This document shows, piece after piece, positions 33,785 to 44,015 of a DNA stretch of 64,000 nucleotides. Origin of the DNA: Cadophora sp. MPI-SDFR-AT-0126 (Eukaryota > Ascomycota > Leotiomycetes > Helotiales > Ploettnerulaceae); assembly GCA_020747065.1 (NCBI GenBank), contig JAGMVK010000025.1:434001-498000 (forward strand), written 5' to 3'. The notes beneath the pieces were generated by a model. The model made no database searches. It was not told the origin of the DNA and was given only the letters and a program-made list of their open reading frames with translations. A program made the translations under genes and the position numbers. The first letter of the stretch is position 1. Each line of letters starts with the position of its first letter.

Positions 33785-34177
33785 GTCGTATGCGATTTGA
33801 CTTGGAGGTTGTTAACTCACCGATTGTTGTTGAAAGGCGCCGGAGAGTGGGATGAGATCTTCGCTTCTCACATTAGGCGGCTAAATCACATGTGTCTTCA
33901 ATATCACGTTTCTGAAAGTTTAACTTCCCCAACGTTTGAAATCCCAATGCACAAAATCTCGAAGCTATTTTGAGACTTCATCTCTTACTGATCTTAGAAT
34001 TCCAACAGCACACATTTTAATAAAATACGGCTTCGATGTTCACATCCAAAAATACCCCATGGGACGCACACAGCCCCAGCCTCGAACCGAACCGGGTGCA
34101 GCCCTTTTGAGCAGCAGGGCTATATAATCTGCATGCTTCTCAAGGAGAACTAAGCCAGAGTGAGAACCATACTCATT
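33785..34177. other. intergenic, Zn2Cys6 gene promoter
   Basis: Upstream region of the Zn2Cys6 gene. It contains a CGCCGG near 33839 and a GGCGGC near 33880 but no strong palindrome. No gene seen. Confidence 0.45.
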
Positions 34178-34955
34178 TCATTGGCTGTGGGCTCTCGAAG
34201 AATTTTCCAGAAACATAACCGATTCTCTCGACTTATCACAACGTTGATCAATTTCTCTAGCAAGGAAAGGGAAGCCAGAATTCAACTCGATCTTTTCTAA
34301 GTCGATCAAAGCGACGTCAGCATCGGTGACTTTTGAATTCTTGAAAAGCGTTATGTCCTGCAGTGCGTACCCAATTGGTCCTATATGCGCGGAGTGACCA
34401 GAACCCTGGTGAGTCTCCTATGGGAGACTTGGCTACCAAATAAGAGACTCTCCTCCAGGTTCATAGCAAGCATGAATGTGCTGTCGGTACTTTGCTGCCA
34501 ATGGAATCTTGTCAACGTCTAGGGCTGATGTACCGGTATCAAGCCGTCAGACGATAAATCCGAGACAATTTCTTACATTCTGCGCGACTTGAGATGCAAA
34601 ATGGTGCTCCTCGGTCCAGAAGCTTGTATGGGTTCAGTTGGTACACAACATCTGTCGCCTGCCAGGAGTCTGTACTATCTCGTATCCAGCATTTGCCGAA
34701 GAGCCAAACTAATTGTGGAGAGGCAGTGGCTGCTTGTCCTGCATCGTGGCCGCCAGAGCTAACGCGAAGAAGGCATTGGCGAGTGACTGGTGCAGGGCTG
34801 GAAACTCAATTATAGTGCAGTATTTCCAGCCTCCTTCTCATCCCACTGTGGAAAGCCGTTGAAAGAACAAAGGAACCTTCACGGAACAGCTCCAGCGCCT
34901 CTTCCACATTTCTTGATGCGGAGACCAACGGGATTCCGAGAGGCCAAAGTGGGGT
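34178..34955 (-). pseudogene. decayed gene of unknown family
   Basis: Protein-like segments in shifting minus frames line up in one direction. About 34955-34810 reads PLWPLGIPLVSASRNVEEAL and ends MRRRLEILHYN-stop. About 34799-34709 reads ALHQSLANAFFALALAATMQ. About 34711-34580 reads LVWLFGKCWIRD and VYQLNPYKLLDRGAPF. A plausible intron (GTAAGAAATTG...ACATCAG) then leads to SLDVDKIPLAAKYRQHIHAC and YEPGGE. After a disrupted stretch, THQGSGHSAHIGPIGYALQD and VTDADVALIDLEKIE run to a TGA at 34180-34178. The disruption near 34412-34450 contains a 7-bp inverted repeat. I do not recognise the family. Several stops and frame changes make it a pseudogene. Confidence 0.45.
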
Positions 34956-35888
34956 CCAATCAAGATTAAGTCAGCTCAGCTGAAAATGGGAGACCTGAAG
35001 TGCTGTGGTGTGAAACTTCTCAACTCAAGCTGTAAAACAGACACTCGAAAAGTTGGTGGTGTGTTGGGTGGGTACCGGAAGCGCCAGAGAGGATCCCAGT
35101 TTTGGGCCAGGATAGTGGACACTATGCGCCCCGACCCGGCGAACCTTAGGGTGTCAACGCCTCGAAGAAGCATGGGGTCCGGCGCTTTTCCATGGATGAT
35201 ACAGGGTTCGCAGGGACTTCTTCGTGGCCAAGTCGGCGGCAAGCTGTAAGCGAATTGATATCGATATTTTCCCAGAGATCTGAGCTCTTCTTTGGGACCT
35301 GAACCAGATCCTTTTCAAATCGGCTGAGGATTTCGCACTCTTAAAGAATTAGTCCCAGGCGATTATGATTTCCTTGAAGATAGTCATCCCAGAAATCTTA
35401 CCACATCAGCCTGCCTTCATTCTATCACAGTCAAATTTGACTTGGATGTCGGCAACTGGCATGCGATCCATTCAATGGGTCACACAACTCTTATCTCACG
35501 GTACGGCTGAACTAGATTCTCGTGCATGATGGCACAAGTCGCCTTTTACGGAGGTACATGCAGCTGAATTCTTTTGTCCACGTATCAGAGCGCCGTGGGA
35601 ATCTGCCTGAAGTGTCCACTCCTGGCGTTATCGTTGCTGCGCCGCTCTTTTCTCCTGCAAGACATGCAAGGTACTTGTACCCCTGGAATTCGCTACGGAA
35701 CAGCCCCCCTCTTGTCTCTAGACCACTTGAAAAACGACCAGACAGGTCCTAAAGTGGGCACGACTTAAGATCTGCAAGAATATAGAGGGGTCCGTTTCCC
35801 GCATGCTCTGGGCACTTTGACCTGTTCCGTTGTTCCAAGGGGATTCTCGAGATAATCAACATTCGTCAAGAGTTCCCAAACCAAAGCC
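34956..35888. other. intergenic, possible further pseudogene remnants
   Basis: The minus frame at 34976-35242 (containing VDTLRFAGSGRIVSTILAQN) may be the 5' part of the decayed gene next to it, but I cannot join it. The remainder to 35888 shows nothing convincing and includes the promoter of the cupredoxin-like gene. Confidence 0.35.
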
Positions 35889-37413
35889 ATGTCTCTAGTG
35901 ACAGCAACCTCGGCGGCCAGTATGGCATTGATAACTCCAAGTTTGACGACAACCTTCATGCCAAAGGTCACAGCCTGCACGGAAAATAGGGCCACGATGC
36001 TGGCAAATCGAGCTTTTCAGATATGGATGAACGCGCCAGTACCAGTACCAGGGACGACCTTCACGGATTGCTATCCAAGTCAGTTTATAACGAGCCTGCT
36101 TCTGTCTGCTGGAAGTGTCACTCAACCCGCTTTCGCTCCACTGATCTGTCCTCAACATTATTCCGCTGTGGGCCCATACACCTCGAATTATATCGCTTGC
36201 TGTCCAAGGTATGTTCAAAATTCAACACTTATTCGAAGCGATGATTTCTGATCGTCACAGCGAATATTCTTTCGCGCAGCCAGAAAGTACAGTTTTCAAA
36301 GATCGCCCAGCCTTTGGTGGAACGTGTTATAGCAACATTGACATGGCGACACCTATTCTCGTAACGGCGTATGGGTCTTCAAGCGTCACAGCAACAAGTT
36401 ACTTCACCGCTACAGTCACGAATGCCCAGGCTTACGCCTACCCAATCGATGGTTATGCGTTTGGAGTTGCTGAAATCGAGAGCAAGATCACTTCAGGAGG
36501 CAGTATTCCCACAGCCTCATCAGGTAGCGGGCCAACAAATACAGCAGCCGCGACATATACTGTGAGTCCTTGTACCCAAGCGAATGAATTCCAGTCTTTA
36601 ATGATAGACAGGTTCTAGCAGGCAAGAACTCAGCCTTCACACCTAATTCCGTGACTGCGAAGGAGGGAGATGCGGTTGTCTTCCAGTTCACGTCTGGTAA
36701 TCACACCGTCACCGAATCCACCTTCGATCATCCTTGTGTCAAGCTGGACGATGGGATAGACTCTGGATATCAGCCAATAGTCAACACTTTGAACCCATCA
36801 GATTTCTCATTCAACGTTGGGCAGAATACTTCACAATGTAAGTACCAGTATTTCCCGACAGATATAGGTTGCGCTAACGGCATGCCTAGGGTTCTACTCT
36901 AAGCAAGCAGGCGAGTGCGGCCAAGGAATGGTTTTCGCGCTCAACCCGACCAACGAACAAACCGAAATCAAGTTTCAACTTAACGCAGTCGCTCAGAACG
37001 GGACCTCAACAGACAAGTCAAGCGGAACATCCACTGGTGTCAAAGTTGGAGCTAGCATCGGAGCCGTAGCAGGAGCAGCCACTATCGCCGGTCTAATATT
37101 CTTCCTCTTCCGCCGTCGCCGTCAGAACAGCTTGAAGTCAGCCAACGACCCTGCAGGAGATGACACTATGAAGAAAGTCGGAGCAGGATCGAGCTACACG
37201 GACACGGAAGCAGGGAACTCGCCAGTGACGGAAGTCAAGCCAAATGTTCCTCCAAAGGGAGAGGAGCTGCATGGGTACTCTTCTCCATCTGAACTTGGGG
37301 TGAATCGCGATCCGGCTGAGCTTATGTCGGAGCAGAAGCCGGTCGAGCTGTACAGTCCGGACGAGTACCATCCCAACACCTCTCCAACGAACACGAGCGG
37401 ACCGCGATACTGA
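35889..37413 (+). CDS. membrane-anchored cupredoxin-like protein
   Basis: Exons 35889-36208, 36261-36561, 36612-36837 and 36890-37413 give 456 residues. Residues 1-200 form an ectodomain with ICPQHYSAV and ACCPSEYSF, matching the gene at 20120-21121 including the phase-2 intron after CCP. Exons 3 and 4 add a cupredoxin-like module: AGKNSAFTPNSVTAKEGDAV, VVFQFTSGNHTVTES, then WFYSKQAGECGQGMVFALNP. The first copper His (NHTVTE), a Cys and a Met (GECGQGM) are present, but the His usually beside that Cys is Glu, so copper binding may be weak or lost. A Ser/Thr stalk, one helix (GASIGAVAGAATIAGLIFFLF) and RRRRQ follow, with a Pro/Glu-rich cytosolic tail. A cell-surface role is likely; activity is unknown. 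Confidence 0.85.
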
Positions 37414-37608
37414 GTACATATTTTCGACATTTAGAAAGGAGCATGCTGGACTTTGATAGGAGATCTGGACAAACATACATTATCTCGGCGTTGTTGTATA
37501 TGCTCATGATTACTTCATACCAAATAATGATTTGTCTCTGTTCGCGTCATTTTGCTACCAGTTCTCGGGACTTTTTCACCACCCCAACGCCGACGCTGCA
37601 TGATTGGA

Positions 37609-38151
37609 TTATTCTAAAGCCACCAGTTCCATCTCCACCGTCACCCCAGCTGGAAGTCTCTTCGCCTCCAGACTGCTTCTTGCAGGTTTGTGCGGGAAGT
37701 ACTCAGCATAGACTGTGTTGAACTCCACAAAATCGTTTAGGTCTGTGAAGAAGATCTATATCTTGTCATCAGTCGTAACCAAGTGTAGTCATTTGTTTAC
37801 TACCATACCGTGACTTTCACAACTTTGTCCAAACAAGATCCTGCAGCTTCTAACACAGTTTTCGTGTTCTTGCAGATCTGGTGTGCCTTCTCAGCAACGG
37901 ATCCCACAATCAACTCCCCCTTGTTGTTGGCTGCCATTTGACCAGAGACCCAGACTAGACCTTGGGCTTTGACTGCTTGGGACTGTGTGCTGATTTAAAG
38001 TGTGGTCGAAACATTATAGCTTACACTGATCTTACATATGGTCCAATTGCTGTCGAACTATTCAGCATTGAGCATTTGAAGGTCGTGTCTTCATTTTTGA
38101 CTCACGGGGAACACCATCCTGGGTAAAAATGGGGGTGATTGTGGAGGACAT
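37609..38151 (-). CDS. RidA/YjgF/UK114 family deaminase
   Basis: Four exons, 38151-38106, 38049-38036, 37982-37809 and 37755-37609, give 126 residues, the normal length for the family. Exon 2 is a 14-nt micro-exon that supplies the IGPY of the conserved GPYSQAV motif. RidA proteins are trimers that hydrolyse reactive enamines and imines such as 2-aminoacrylate to ketoacids. The key features are present: GPYSQAV (Tyr20), VWVSGQ, Arg104 in PARSSLEAKRLP (equivalent to the catalytic Arg of RidA) and VEMELVAL at the C-terminus. No mitochondrial presequence is clear. It sits 1.1 kb from P5CDH and is transcribed away from it. A role in quenching imine intermediates of proline breakdown is an inference. 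Confidence 0.92.
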
Positions 38152-38799
38152 AACGCGACAAGTTGAGTAGGATATAGCTGGCTTGAGGTGTCTGGCAGTC
38201 AGGAAGTGCTTCCGTGGAAACTGTTCGATGCTTGATAGACGGACGCAAAATTAAATTTTCGGACGGGGATGTTCGGGTGTGGAAAATCGATGGCACAATT
38301 GCCGTGACATAAGCTTCAAGATTATCTCACCACACTTTATATATGTTCGTAGTCTATAGATGTACTGGCGTTTATTTAATAATACGTAATATCTTGATAG
38401 CGGAAACTGGTCCCGTCCACTGGGCAATTTCATTCCGCAAAGTTGGATTATGGGGAGTCAGACAGTACATTGCAACATGCATGACCATGGAGCCGAAGTT
38501 GATGACAGTGAATTCTGTCCAATTGTGTGAGAGAGTCCTGTTGGGATCGATTAAAGCACAATTCAGCAATGGTATGTTTGGAATAGACGTCTTGCTCGAG
38601 ACTAAGCGAGCCTTGACTTGACGTAAGCAAGCCTTCCTGCAGTCCCGGACCATCTCCAAAGCGATTCTATATCCCGCCAAACATTTGACATAAGTATTCA
38701 TCCAAATACTCTTCACTATCAATGCACAGAAATCCTTCTTGAAACCCATTGTAAGGAAGGGCTGCTTCGCCGATGCATCCGCCACTCACGTGTTGTTAG
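38152..38799. other. intergenic between RidA and downstream genes
   Basis: Upstream region of the RidA gene. CGGACG occurs twice (about 38240 and 38259), but I see no inverted CGG pair. A 137-codon minus frame at 38372-38785 begins with a non-ATG codon and has no recognisable domain, so I do not call it. Confidence 0.45.
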
Positions 38800-39072
38800 A
38801 TGACTTCATCGCCAGATGATTTCATTGATGGACGAGGAAAGAAATTGGATGCACTAGACATTCTCCTTCCTTTTCAGGTCACGAAGGAAGCTATGGATAA
38901 ATCCATTGTTAACGACATCGGAGCTGGCGAAATGCAAAAGTGGGGTCGATATCACCTTCGGCTCTCGATCCCGCACCCGCATTATCGCGCTGATGCACAA
39001 CAAATGACAGGACATGGACCTCTCACAAAACCAGGTCCAATGATTCTCGAGTTCCAACCACAAGCAGCATGA
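38800..39072 (+). CDS. small hypothetical protein, uncertain
   Basis: A 90-codon frame begins with ATG directly after a TTGTTAG and ends just 200 bp upstream of P5CDH. The second half reads like a protein (MDKSIVNDIGAGEMQKWGRY, then HLRLSIPHPHYRADAQQM, then MILEFQPQAA) and codon use is plausible. A TTTTCAG near codon 27 could be a splice acceptor, in which case the real gene has an upstream exon that I could not place. No family recognised. It may be a last exon or chance. Confidence 0.3.
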   Translation: MTSSPDDFIDGRGKKLDALDILLPFQVTKEAMDKSIVNDIGAGEMQKWGRYHLRLSIPHPHYRADAQQMTGHGPLTKPGPMILEFQPQAA

Positions 39073-39272
39073 ATGAGTTTAATATCTTCTAAATATGTAG
39101 TTTTCTCTGCTAGACCTGCAATCTCAACAACGCCCGCCTTGATTTTTGCTTTCCAACTGACTTGATCATGTCAATGAGACGTGCTATCTCCAGCTGCAGG
39201 CCAATTGCATCTAGATATACATGTACGCCCCGCAAAAATGCACCTTTTTATGGACACCGCCATTGGTTGTCC

Positions 39273-41119
39273 ATGTTTTCAAAACCGCACTTCGTGAACG
39301 AACCTTCAGTACATCCTTACCCCTCCAGCCGAGCATAGCAGGGTGAAAATTGACAAAAGTTATAGCCAACCTATGCAAGGAATACTCTTGAAAGAACTGG
39401 GATCACGGAGGCCCTGCAAGACCTCAAGTCTAGGCTTCCGATCCAGATTCCCCTGCAGATCGGCTCCAAAAATGTTCCACACTCCCCTCGCCCCTGACCG
39501 AGATCAGATGCTGAATTCAATCTTAGCTTACAAAATCCAATGTTTTGACACAAATAAATCCATCTCGGCATGCAGAAATCATTGCAGAGTGGACACCAGC
39601 CACAGCGTCAGATATCAAGAACGCGATATCATCTGCCTTGGCAGCCAAGTCGTCATGGGAGAACACGCCGTTTGAGCAGCGAGCAGCGATTTTCCTTCGT
39701 GCTGCGGAGCTGGTGAGCAAAAAGTACAGATATGAGTTGATGGCTGCAGTTATGATGGGCCAGGGAAAGAATATCTGGCAAGCTGAGATCGATGTCGTGG
39801 CGGAAACTTGTGATTTGCTACGGTGAGTGATGGCTGAGAGATTACGAGTTGCGAAGAAGGCTGATATTGAGAAGGTTTAATGTTCAATGTGCAATGGAGT
39901 TGTTCAAGACACAGCCAGCTGTAAATCCAGCAGGAATGGTACTGTCCGGTTTTTTTTTTGGACCGTCTTGAGAGTGCGAGCTGATAGAGCCCAGTGGAAT
40001 CGGCTTGAGTATCGGCCACTCGAAGGATTCGTGTACTCAATCTCACCCTTCAACTTCACAGCTTTGGCTGCAGCATTGGCATATGGCCCATTGCTGATGG
40101 GAAATGTAGTCATCTGGAAGCCCTCACTTTCGGCGCTACACAGCTCTTGGTTACTCCATCAAATTCTCTTGGAAGCCGGCCTGCCCAAAGAAGTCGTTCA
40201 ATTCGTCCCTGGGGACGCCGAAGAAGTCACAACAGCAGTCCTAGCAAGTTCCGATTTCGCTGCCTTGAACTTCACTGGCTCGACCGCAGTTTTCAAGTCT
40301 CTCATTGCAAAGATTGGTGTAGCGACAGGCGAGGATAGGTTCTTGAACTATCCTCGCATTGTGGGCGAAACAGGCGGGAAGAATTTCCATCTGATACACA
40401 AGAGTGCGGATATCGAGAATGCTGTCAACAGCACGATTCGAGGTGCATTTGAGTTCCAGGGACAGAAGTGTTCTGCGACTTCTCGAGTTTACGTGCCTGA
40501 ATCCATCTGGCCAGAATTCAAGCGAGATCTTCTCGCAAAAACTGAAAGTATCAATGTCGGGCCGCCTGAGGAATTTCGGAATTTCGTCAATCCAGTCATA
40601 CACGAACAGGCATTTGATAAACTTGACTCGTTCATCGAGAGTGCGAAAAACGACCCTAAGCTGACGCTTCTCGCTGGTGGGAAGACAGACAAAGATGTCG
40701 GGTTCTACGTCCATCCGACCATTTATCAGACGTCAGATCCACAGCATGAGATCATGAAGAAGGAGCTGTTCGGTCCCTTGTTCGCTGTCTATGTCTATCC
40801 TGACTCCGAATGGGTCAATATGGCAAGACTCATCGACAGCACGACCAGGTATGCGTTGACTGGAAGTGTGTTTGCAAGAGACGTTGAAGCGATCGCTTTC
40901 GCAGAGAGGGAACTGAGGTATTCTGCTGGAAACTTCTACATTAATACAAAGAGTTCTGGGAGTGTGGTCGGGCAGCAGCCATTTGGAGGAATGAGGGGTA
41001 GCGGGACGAATGATAAAGTTGGGTCGGTCAATGTGCTGAGTCGATTTGTGAGTGTCAGAGCCATCAAGGAAGACTTTGAGGGGACCAAAGACTTCAGGTA
41101 TCCCAGTAACGAGATATGA
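39273..41119 (+). CDS. PUT2: delta-1-pyrroline-5-carboxylate dehydrogenase
   Basis: Five exons, 39273-39308, 39366-39473, 39527-39822, 39875-39938 and 39995-41119, give 542 residues. The enzyme (ALDH4 family) oxidises glutamate semialdehyde, the open form of P5C, to glutamate with NAD+ in mitochondria. The family start MFSKPHFVNEPS joins across intron 1 to PTYARNTLERTG; LPIQIPLQIGSKN joins across intron 2 to LTKSNVLTQINPSRHAEI; LLRFNVQCAMELF and AGMWNRLEYRPLEGF cross introns 3 and 4. The general base Glu293 (VGETGGKN) and the nucleophile Cys327 (GQKCSATSR) are present, as are ALNFTGS, ELFGPLFAVYVYPD and GQQPFGGMRGSGTNDK. The donor of intron 2 (GTTCCA) is non-consensus but the joined frame is convincing. 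The N-terminus is short, so targeting may use the first residues. Confidence 0.93.
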
Positions 41120-41695
41120 TTTGTTTAACCAAATTGAAGCGGCTGGACGTAAGACTTGAAATTGAGTGTCTCCACTTCACAATGTCGTTCGATTTGGTAA
41201 GAGTGTAGATGCTTGCATCTGTGACTTCATTCAACCGTGACACAATTTCTGCTGGCCGAATGAAAGACGAACAAAAAATACTGCTAAATTCAAGCAAGAC
41301 TGAGATACTACCATTCCAGTAAGTTAAGATTCATCCTAGTTCTCTCTCTCGGCATCCGCCATAAATTCAGTGAGCCAGGTCCTAGTACGAGCCAAACTCT
41401 TTCGCTATCAACCCGTAAAATTCAATACTGAGGATTCCTGGCATTCAGTGATAATGTGCTGAGCTATAAGTTTTTTTTAGAAGAATTTACAAATATATCT
41501 AGAATAGCACTTCATAGTTTATTCTATCGGCTATATGCTCTTGTCACTGGGTGGTACTGAAACTCTAAAACAAAATGGAATCTATTGCTACGACTAACGG
41601 AAATTTGAAGTGTCTACATATTGAACAGAACGGTTTCTGAAATAAACGCAGTCTCTTGCTATACCACCTACAACGCAAGTCTTTTCCGTCTTGAA
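41120..41695. other. intergenic, AT-rich, no gene seen
   Basis: Spacer between the convergent P5CDH and F-box-like genes. It is AT-rich from about 41440 to 41640 with no coding signal. Confidence 0.5.
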
Positions 41696-42752
41696 TTACG
41701 TCAAAAACGACTTGATTTCCCTGCGGCACTCACGTGCTTGGTCCTTTGAGATGCCGCCAGATAAAATTGTGACAGTAGCGTTCAGCATGCGCCAGCCGAC
41801 CCTTGTGTCTGCCACGAGGAACCCTTGAACCTCTTCCGGGCTCAATGTTCTCCAGCAGCGGCGATCCATGAAGGCATTCGAGCTTCCCCAAATCATCCCT
41901 TAAAGTTTGTGCAACCTTTTCCTCTCCATTGAAGAAAGGTCCTTCCCTGGCAATGTACCAAATCTTGGATCTCGAATTGTCCCAGAGCACTGGAGCGTCA
42001 AGCAGTACGATTTTGATGCCTCCCAAACAGAACTGAGCTAGGCGTGATATAGCTTTCGCTTTGAACGTCGGAAATACGTATAGGACGTACAAAACTGAGT
42101 TGGTTGGAACCATCGCTGGTATGTCCCATTCGCCAACTTCTAGTATCCATTGAGGCATGATGGCGGAGTATATTCGAGAATCTGAGATCCTAGATTCTGG
42201 TCCTGGATAAGATACAAAGCTATAGGAGGCGTCAAGAAGCCCTGATATGAGAAAACCCGTGTGGTGGAGAGGCAAGTTCGCAATTCTGAGAGCCTCGTGT
42301 CGGAACATGTGATTGACTTTTAAGATGGAGATTGTGGTACGCTTCCATCGTCCATAGTCCTCATAGGCTGCTTTGTAGGTTGGTGGTAATGCAAATTGGA
42401 TAATCATCAATTTGAGCTCGTCTGGTAAATCTGAGAAGCTTTTTGGGATGGTTTTGTTGCGTCGTCTGAAGCAAATCGACAATGCTGTGGCAACTATTTT
42501 GCCGACTTTTGATTTGGCGATGGAAGATTTCTTGGTGTCGCTCTTTGAGGTTTCGGCTGAGGCCTCGCTGTCTGAAATCTCGGCTTCTATGATGGTAGTA
42601 TCAATGTGTGAACTCTGTACAGAGTTGCCTTCACGGCCAGAATTTCCTCTTACTCCTTTGCTCGAGTCCCCTCCTGAGATCCTGGTCATAGCATTTCGTG
42701 GAGATCGAATGGAATTCCGGTCACTGTCTGAATCTTTGGTTGCGACACCCAT
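41696..42752 (-). CDS. F-box-like hypothetical protein, probable frameshift near C-terminus
   Basis: From the first ATG (42752, MGVATKDSDSD) a disordered Ser/Asp/Lys-rich N-terminus leads to FSDLPDELKLMIIQFAL, an F-box-like or 2EXR-like start seen in many helotialean proteins. A folded region follows (KVNHMFRHEALRIANLPLHH, PQWILEVGEWDIPAMV, FCLGGIKIVLLDAPVLW). The frame is open upstream of the ATG without another ATG. The uninterrupted frame ends at 41730 with an odd Arg/Gly/His-rich tail, while the neighbouring frame from about 41895 encodes a more natural tail (MDRRCWRTLSPEEVQGFLV, then GWRMLNATVTILSGGISKDQ) to a stop at 41696. A 1-nt indel in the GGGGAA run near 41890 would explain this and could be real or a sequencing error. 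Function unknown. Confidence 0.6.
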
Positions 42753-43244
42753 CTTGGTGGTTCTTCGATCCGACGAAGGTAAAATGAGATCTTGAGGGCG
42801 AGCGAGGCCGTCTCTCGTCAAGGTTAAGTTGGGTGAGGTCAAGCTTTGAACAACATCTGGAGGCTCTGATATTCGAGGTTTTGTTTGACAGTGCCCATAG
42901 AAAATGCGAAAAACTGTGCGGGCTTGCCTAGCGACAGAAATATATTGTGGTGTGCTATTTTAGCACGAACACTAGAGGAATAGATTCTGAACCGAAGAAG
43001 AGAAGTGACGTCTAGACAGCTAGACAGAAAACCACTAGATGAAGCGGGGCTCACTGTCTAAATTGCATTACGGTATCGCCAATATCACACAGTCGCCAAA
43101 AAAATATATATATATATATATGCCACAAAGTTACTGGAGTAAACCATCTTATTCTCAGCCAAGCTCAGAGATATACATGTACACATCTACACATCTACAT
43201 CAAGTAATACAGTGAGAACAGGGCGCCAGTTTCTCTAAGAATGA
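42753..43244. other. intergenic with AT microsatellite
   Basis: Upstream region of the F-box-like gene and 3' flank of the Ada-type gene. It holds an (AT)9 microsatellite at 43104-43121. No gene seen. Confidence 0.55.
43104..43121. repeat. (AT)9 microsatellite
   Basis: Nine perfect AT dinucleotides preceded by a short A-run. It lies downstream of the Ada-type gene. Confidence 0.95.
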
Positions 43245-44015
43245 TCAAATAGCCTCTTCTCGACTAAGCCCCATGATCCACGGAGTGTTGAAGTCGACAA
43301 ACTGAAAACAATCATCTGCTGTCTCCCAAGTCTCCGGAATTGTTAGGTCGCAATTGTAAATGTTTGCGAGCGCAGCATCTGCCGCATCTGGAAGGAAGTC
43401 TTCTGGAGTTTCTAGGCCACTGAAGCTCTGCCAGTCTTGTAGAATCTCGGAGGTGCAAAGACTCGGGGTCGACAGCTCGGCGGATGGAACAATGGTATCC
43501 GAAATGTACGCAGATTTCGAGAATGCAGCTTCCAGGTGCCCTGGCATTGTTTTCTGACCATCAAGGATGTTTGAACCCTCTTTCACCGACGCATTAGAGG
43601 CACACATTCCTCTGTATCCTCCAATAGTCATCCCCATGATCTTCTTGAAAACTCGACAGAAATGACTCTCAGTCAACCCCACTTCCTTCGCCAGGGCCTT
43701 TACACTCCACTTGACTTCTCCGTTCTTCTCCTCTGCGATCAGATCACACGCTTTCTCAACTGCGAGGATCTGTGGATCTCCCTCGTTTTCTTTCAGGTTT
43801 GGACGACATCGCTTGCAAGGACGGAACCCGGCTGCTTCAGCCTCAGCAGGCGTATCGTGAAAGATGACATTCGCTCGTCGTGCGAGGCGTGAAGAGCACG
43901 TTGGTCGACAATAGATCTTGGTCGTAAGAACACTGTAGATGAAGGCGCTTGTTGCGAGGGGGTTCCGGCTTTGCAGAGCTGCCCAGCGGCTGCCTGGGGT
44001 TGAGAAGGGAGCCAT
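43245..44015 (-). CDS. Ada-type methylphosphotriester sensor with AraC helix-turn-helix
   Basis: Single exon, 256 residues. The N-terminal 72 residues match the zinc domain of bacterial Ada: the RW motif (SRWAALQSRNP), then Cys36 and Cys40 in YCRPTC, then GFRPCKRC with Cys67 and Cys70. Cys36 corresponds to the methyl-acceptor Cys of Ada, which takes a methyl group from phosphotriesters and switches the protein to an activator. An AraC-type helix-turn-helix follows (WSVKALAKEVGLTESHFCRV, then FKKIMGMTIGGYR, residues about 103-135). In place of the transferase domain of bacterial Ada the C-terminal 110 residues are acidic and rich in Asp/Glu/Phe/Trp, resembling a eukaryotic activation domain. 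The transferase is encoded by the divergent neighbour. Likely a nuclear regulator of the alkylation response. Confidence 0.92.
   Translation of the reverse strand: MAPFSTPGSRWAALQSRNPLATSAFIYSVLTTKIYCRPTCSSRLARRANVIFHDTPAEAEAAGFRPCKRCRPNLKENEGDPQILAVEKACDLIAEEKNGEVKWSVKALAKEVGLTESHFCRVFKKIMGMTIGGYRGMCASNASVKEGSNILDGQKTMPGHLEAAFSKSAYISDTIVPSAELSTPSLCTSEILQDWQSFSGLETPEDFLPDAADAALANIYNCDLTIPETWETADDCFQFVDFNTPWIMGLSREEAI

Noticed and set aside
38372..38785. 137-codon minus frame upstream of the small hypothetical gene
   Set aside because: It begins with GTG, lacks splice support and has no recognisable content.
39309..39365. Apparent frameshift at the start of P5CDH
   Set aside because: It disappears when a normal 57-nt intron (GTACAT...TTATAG) is removed, which joins MFSKPHFVNEPS to PTYARNTLERTG.
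43104..43121. Possible CRISPR or regulatory repeat
   Set aside because: It is a simple AT microsatellite with no spacer structure; nothing resembling a CRISPR array occurs in the window.
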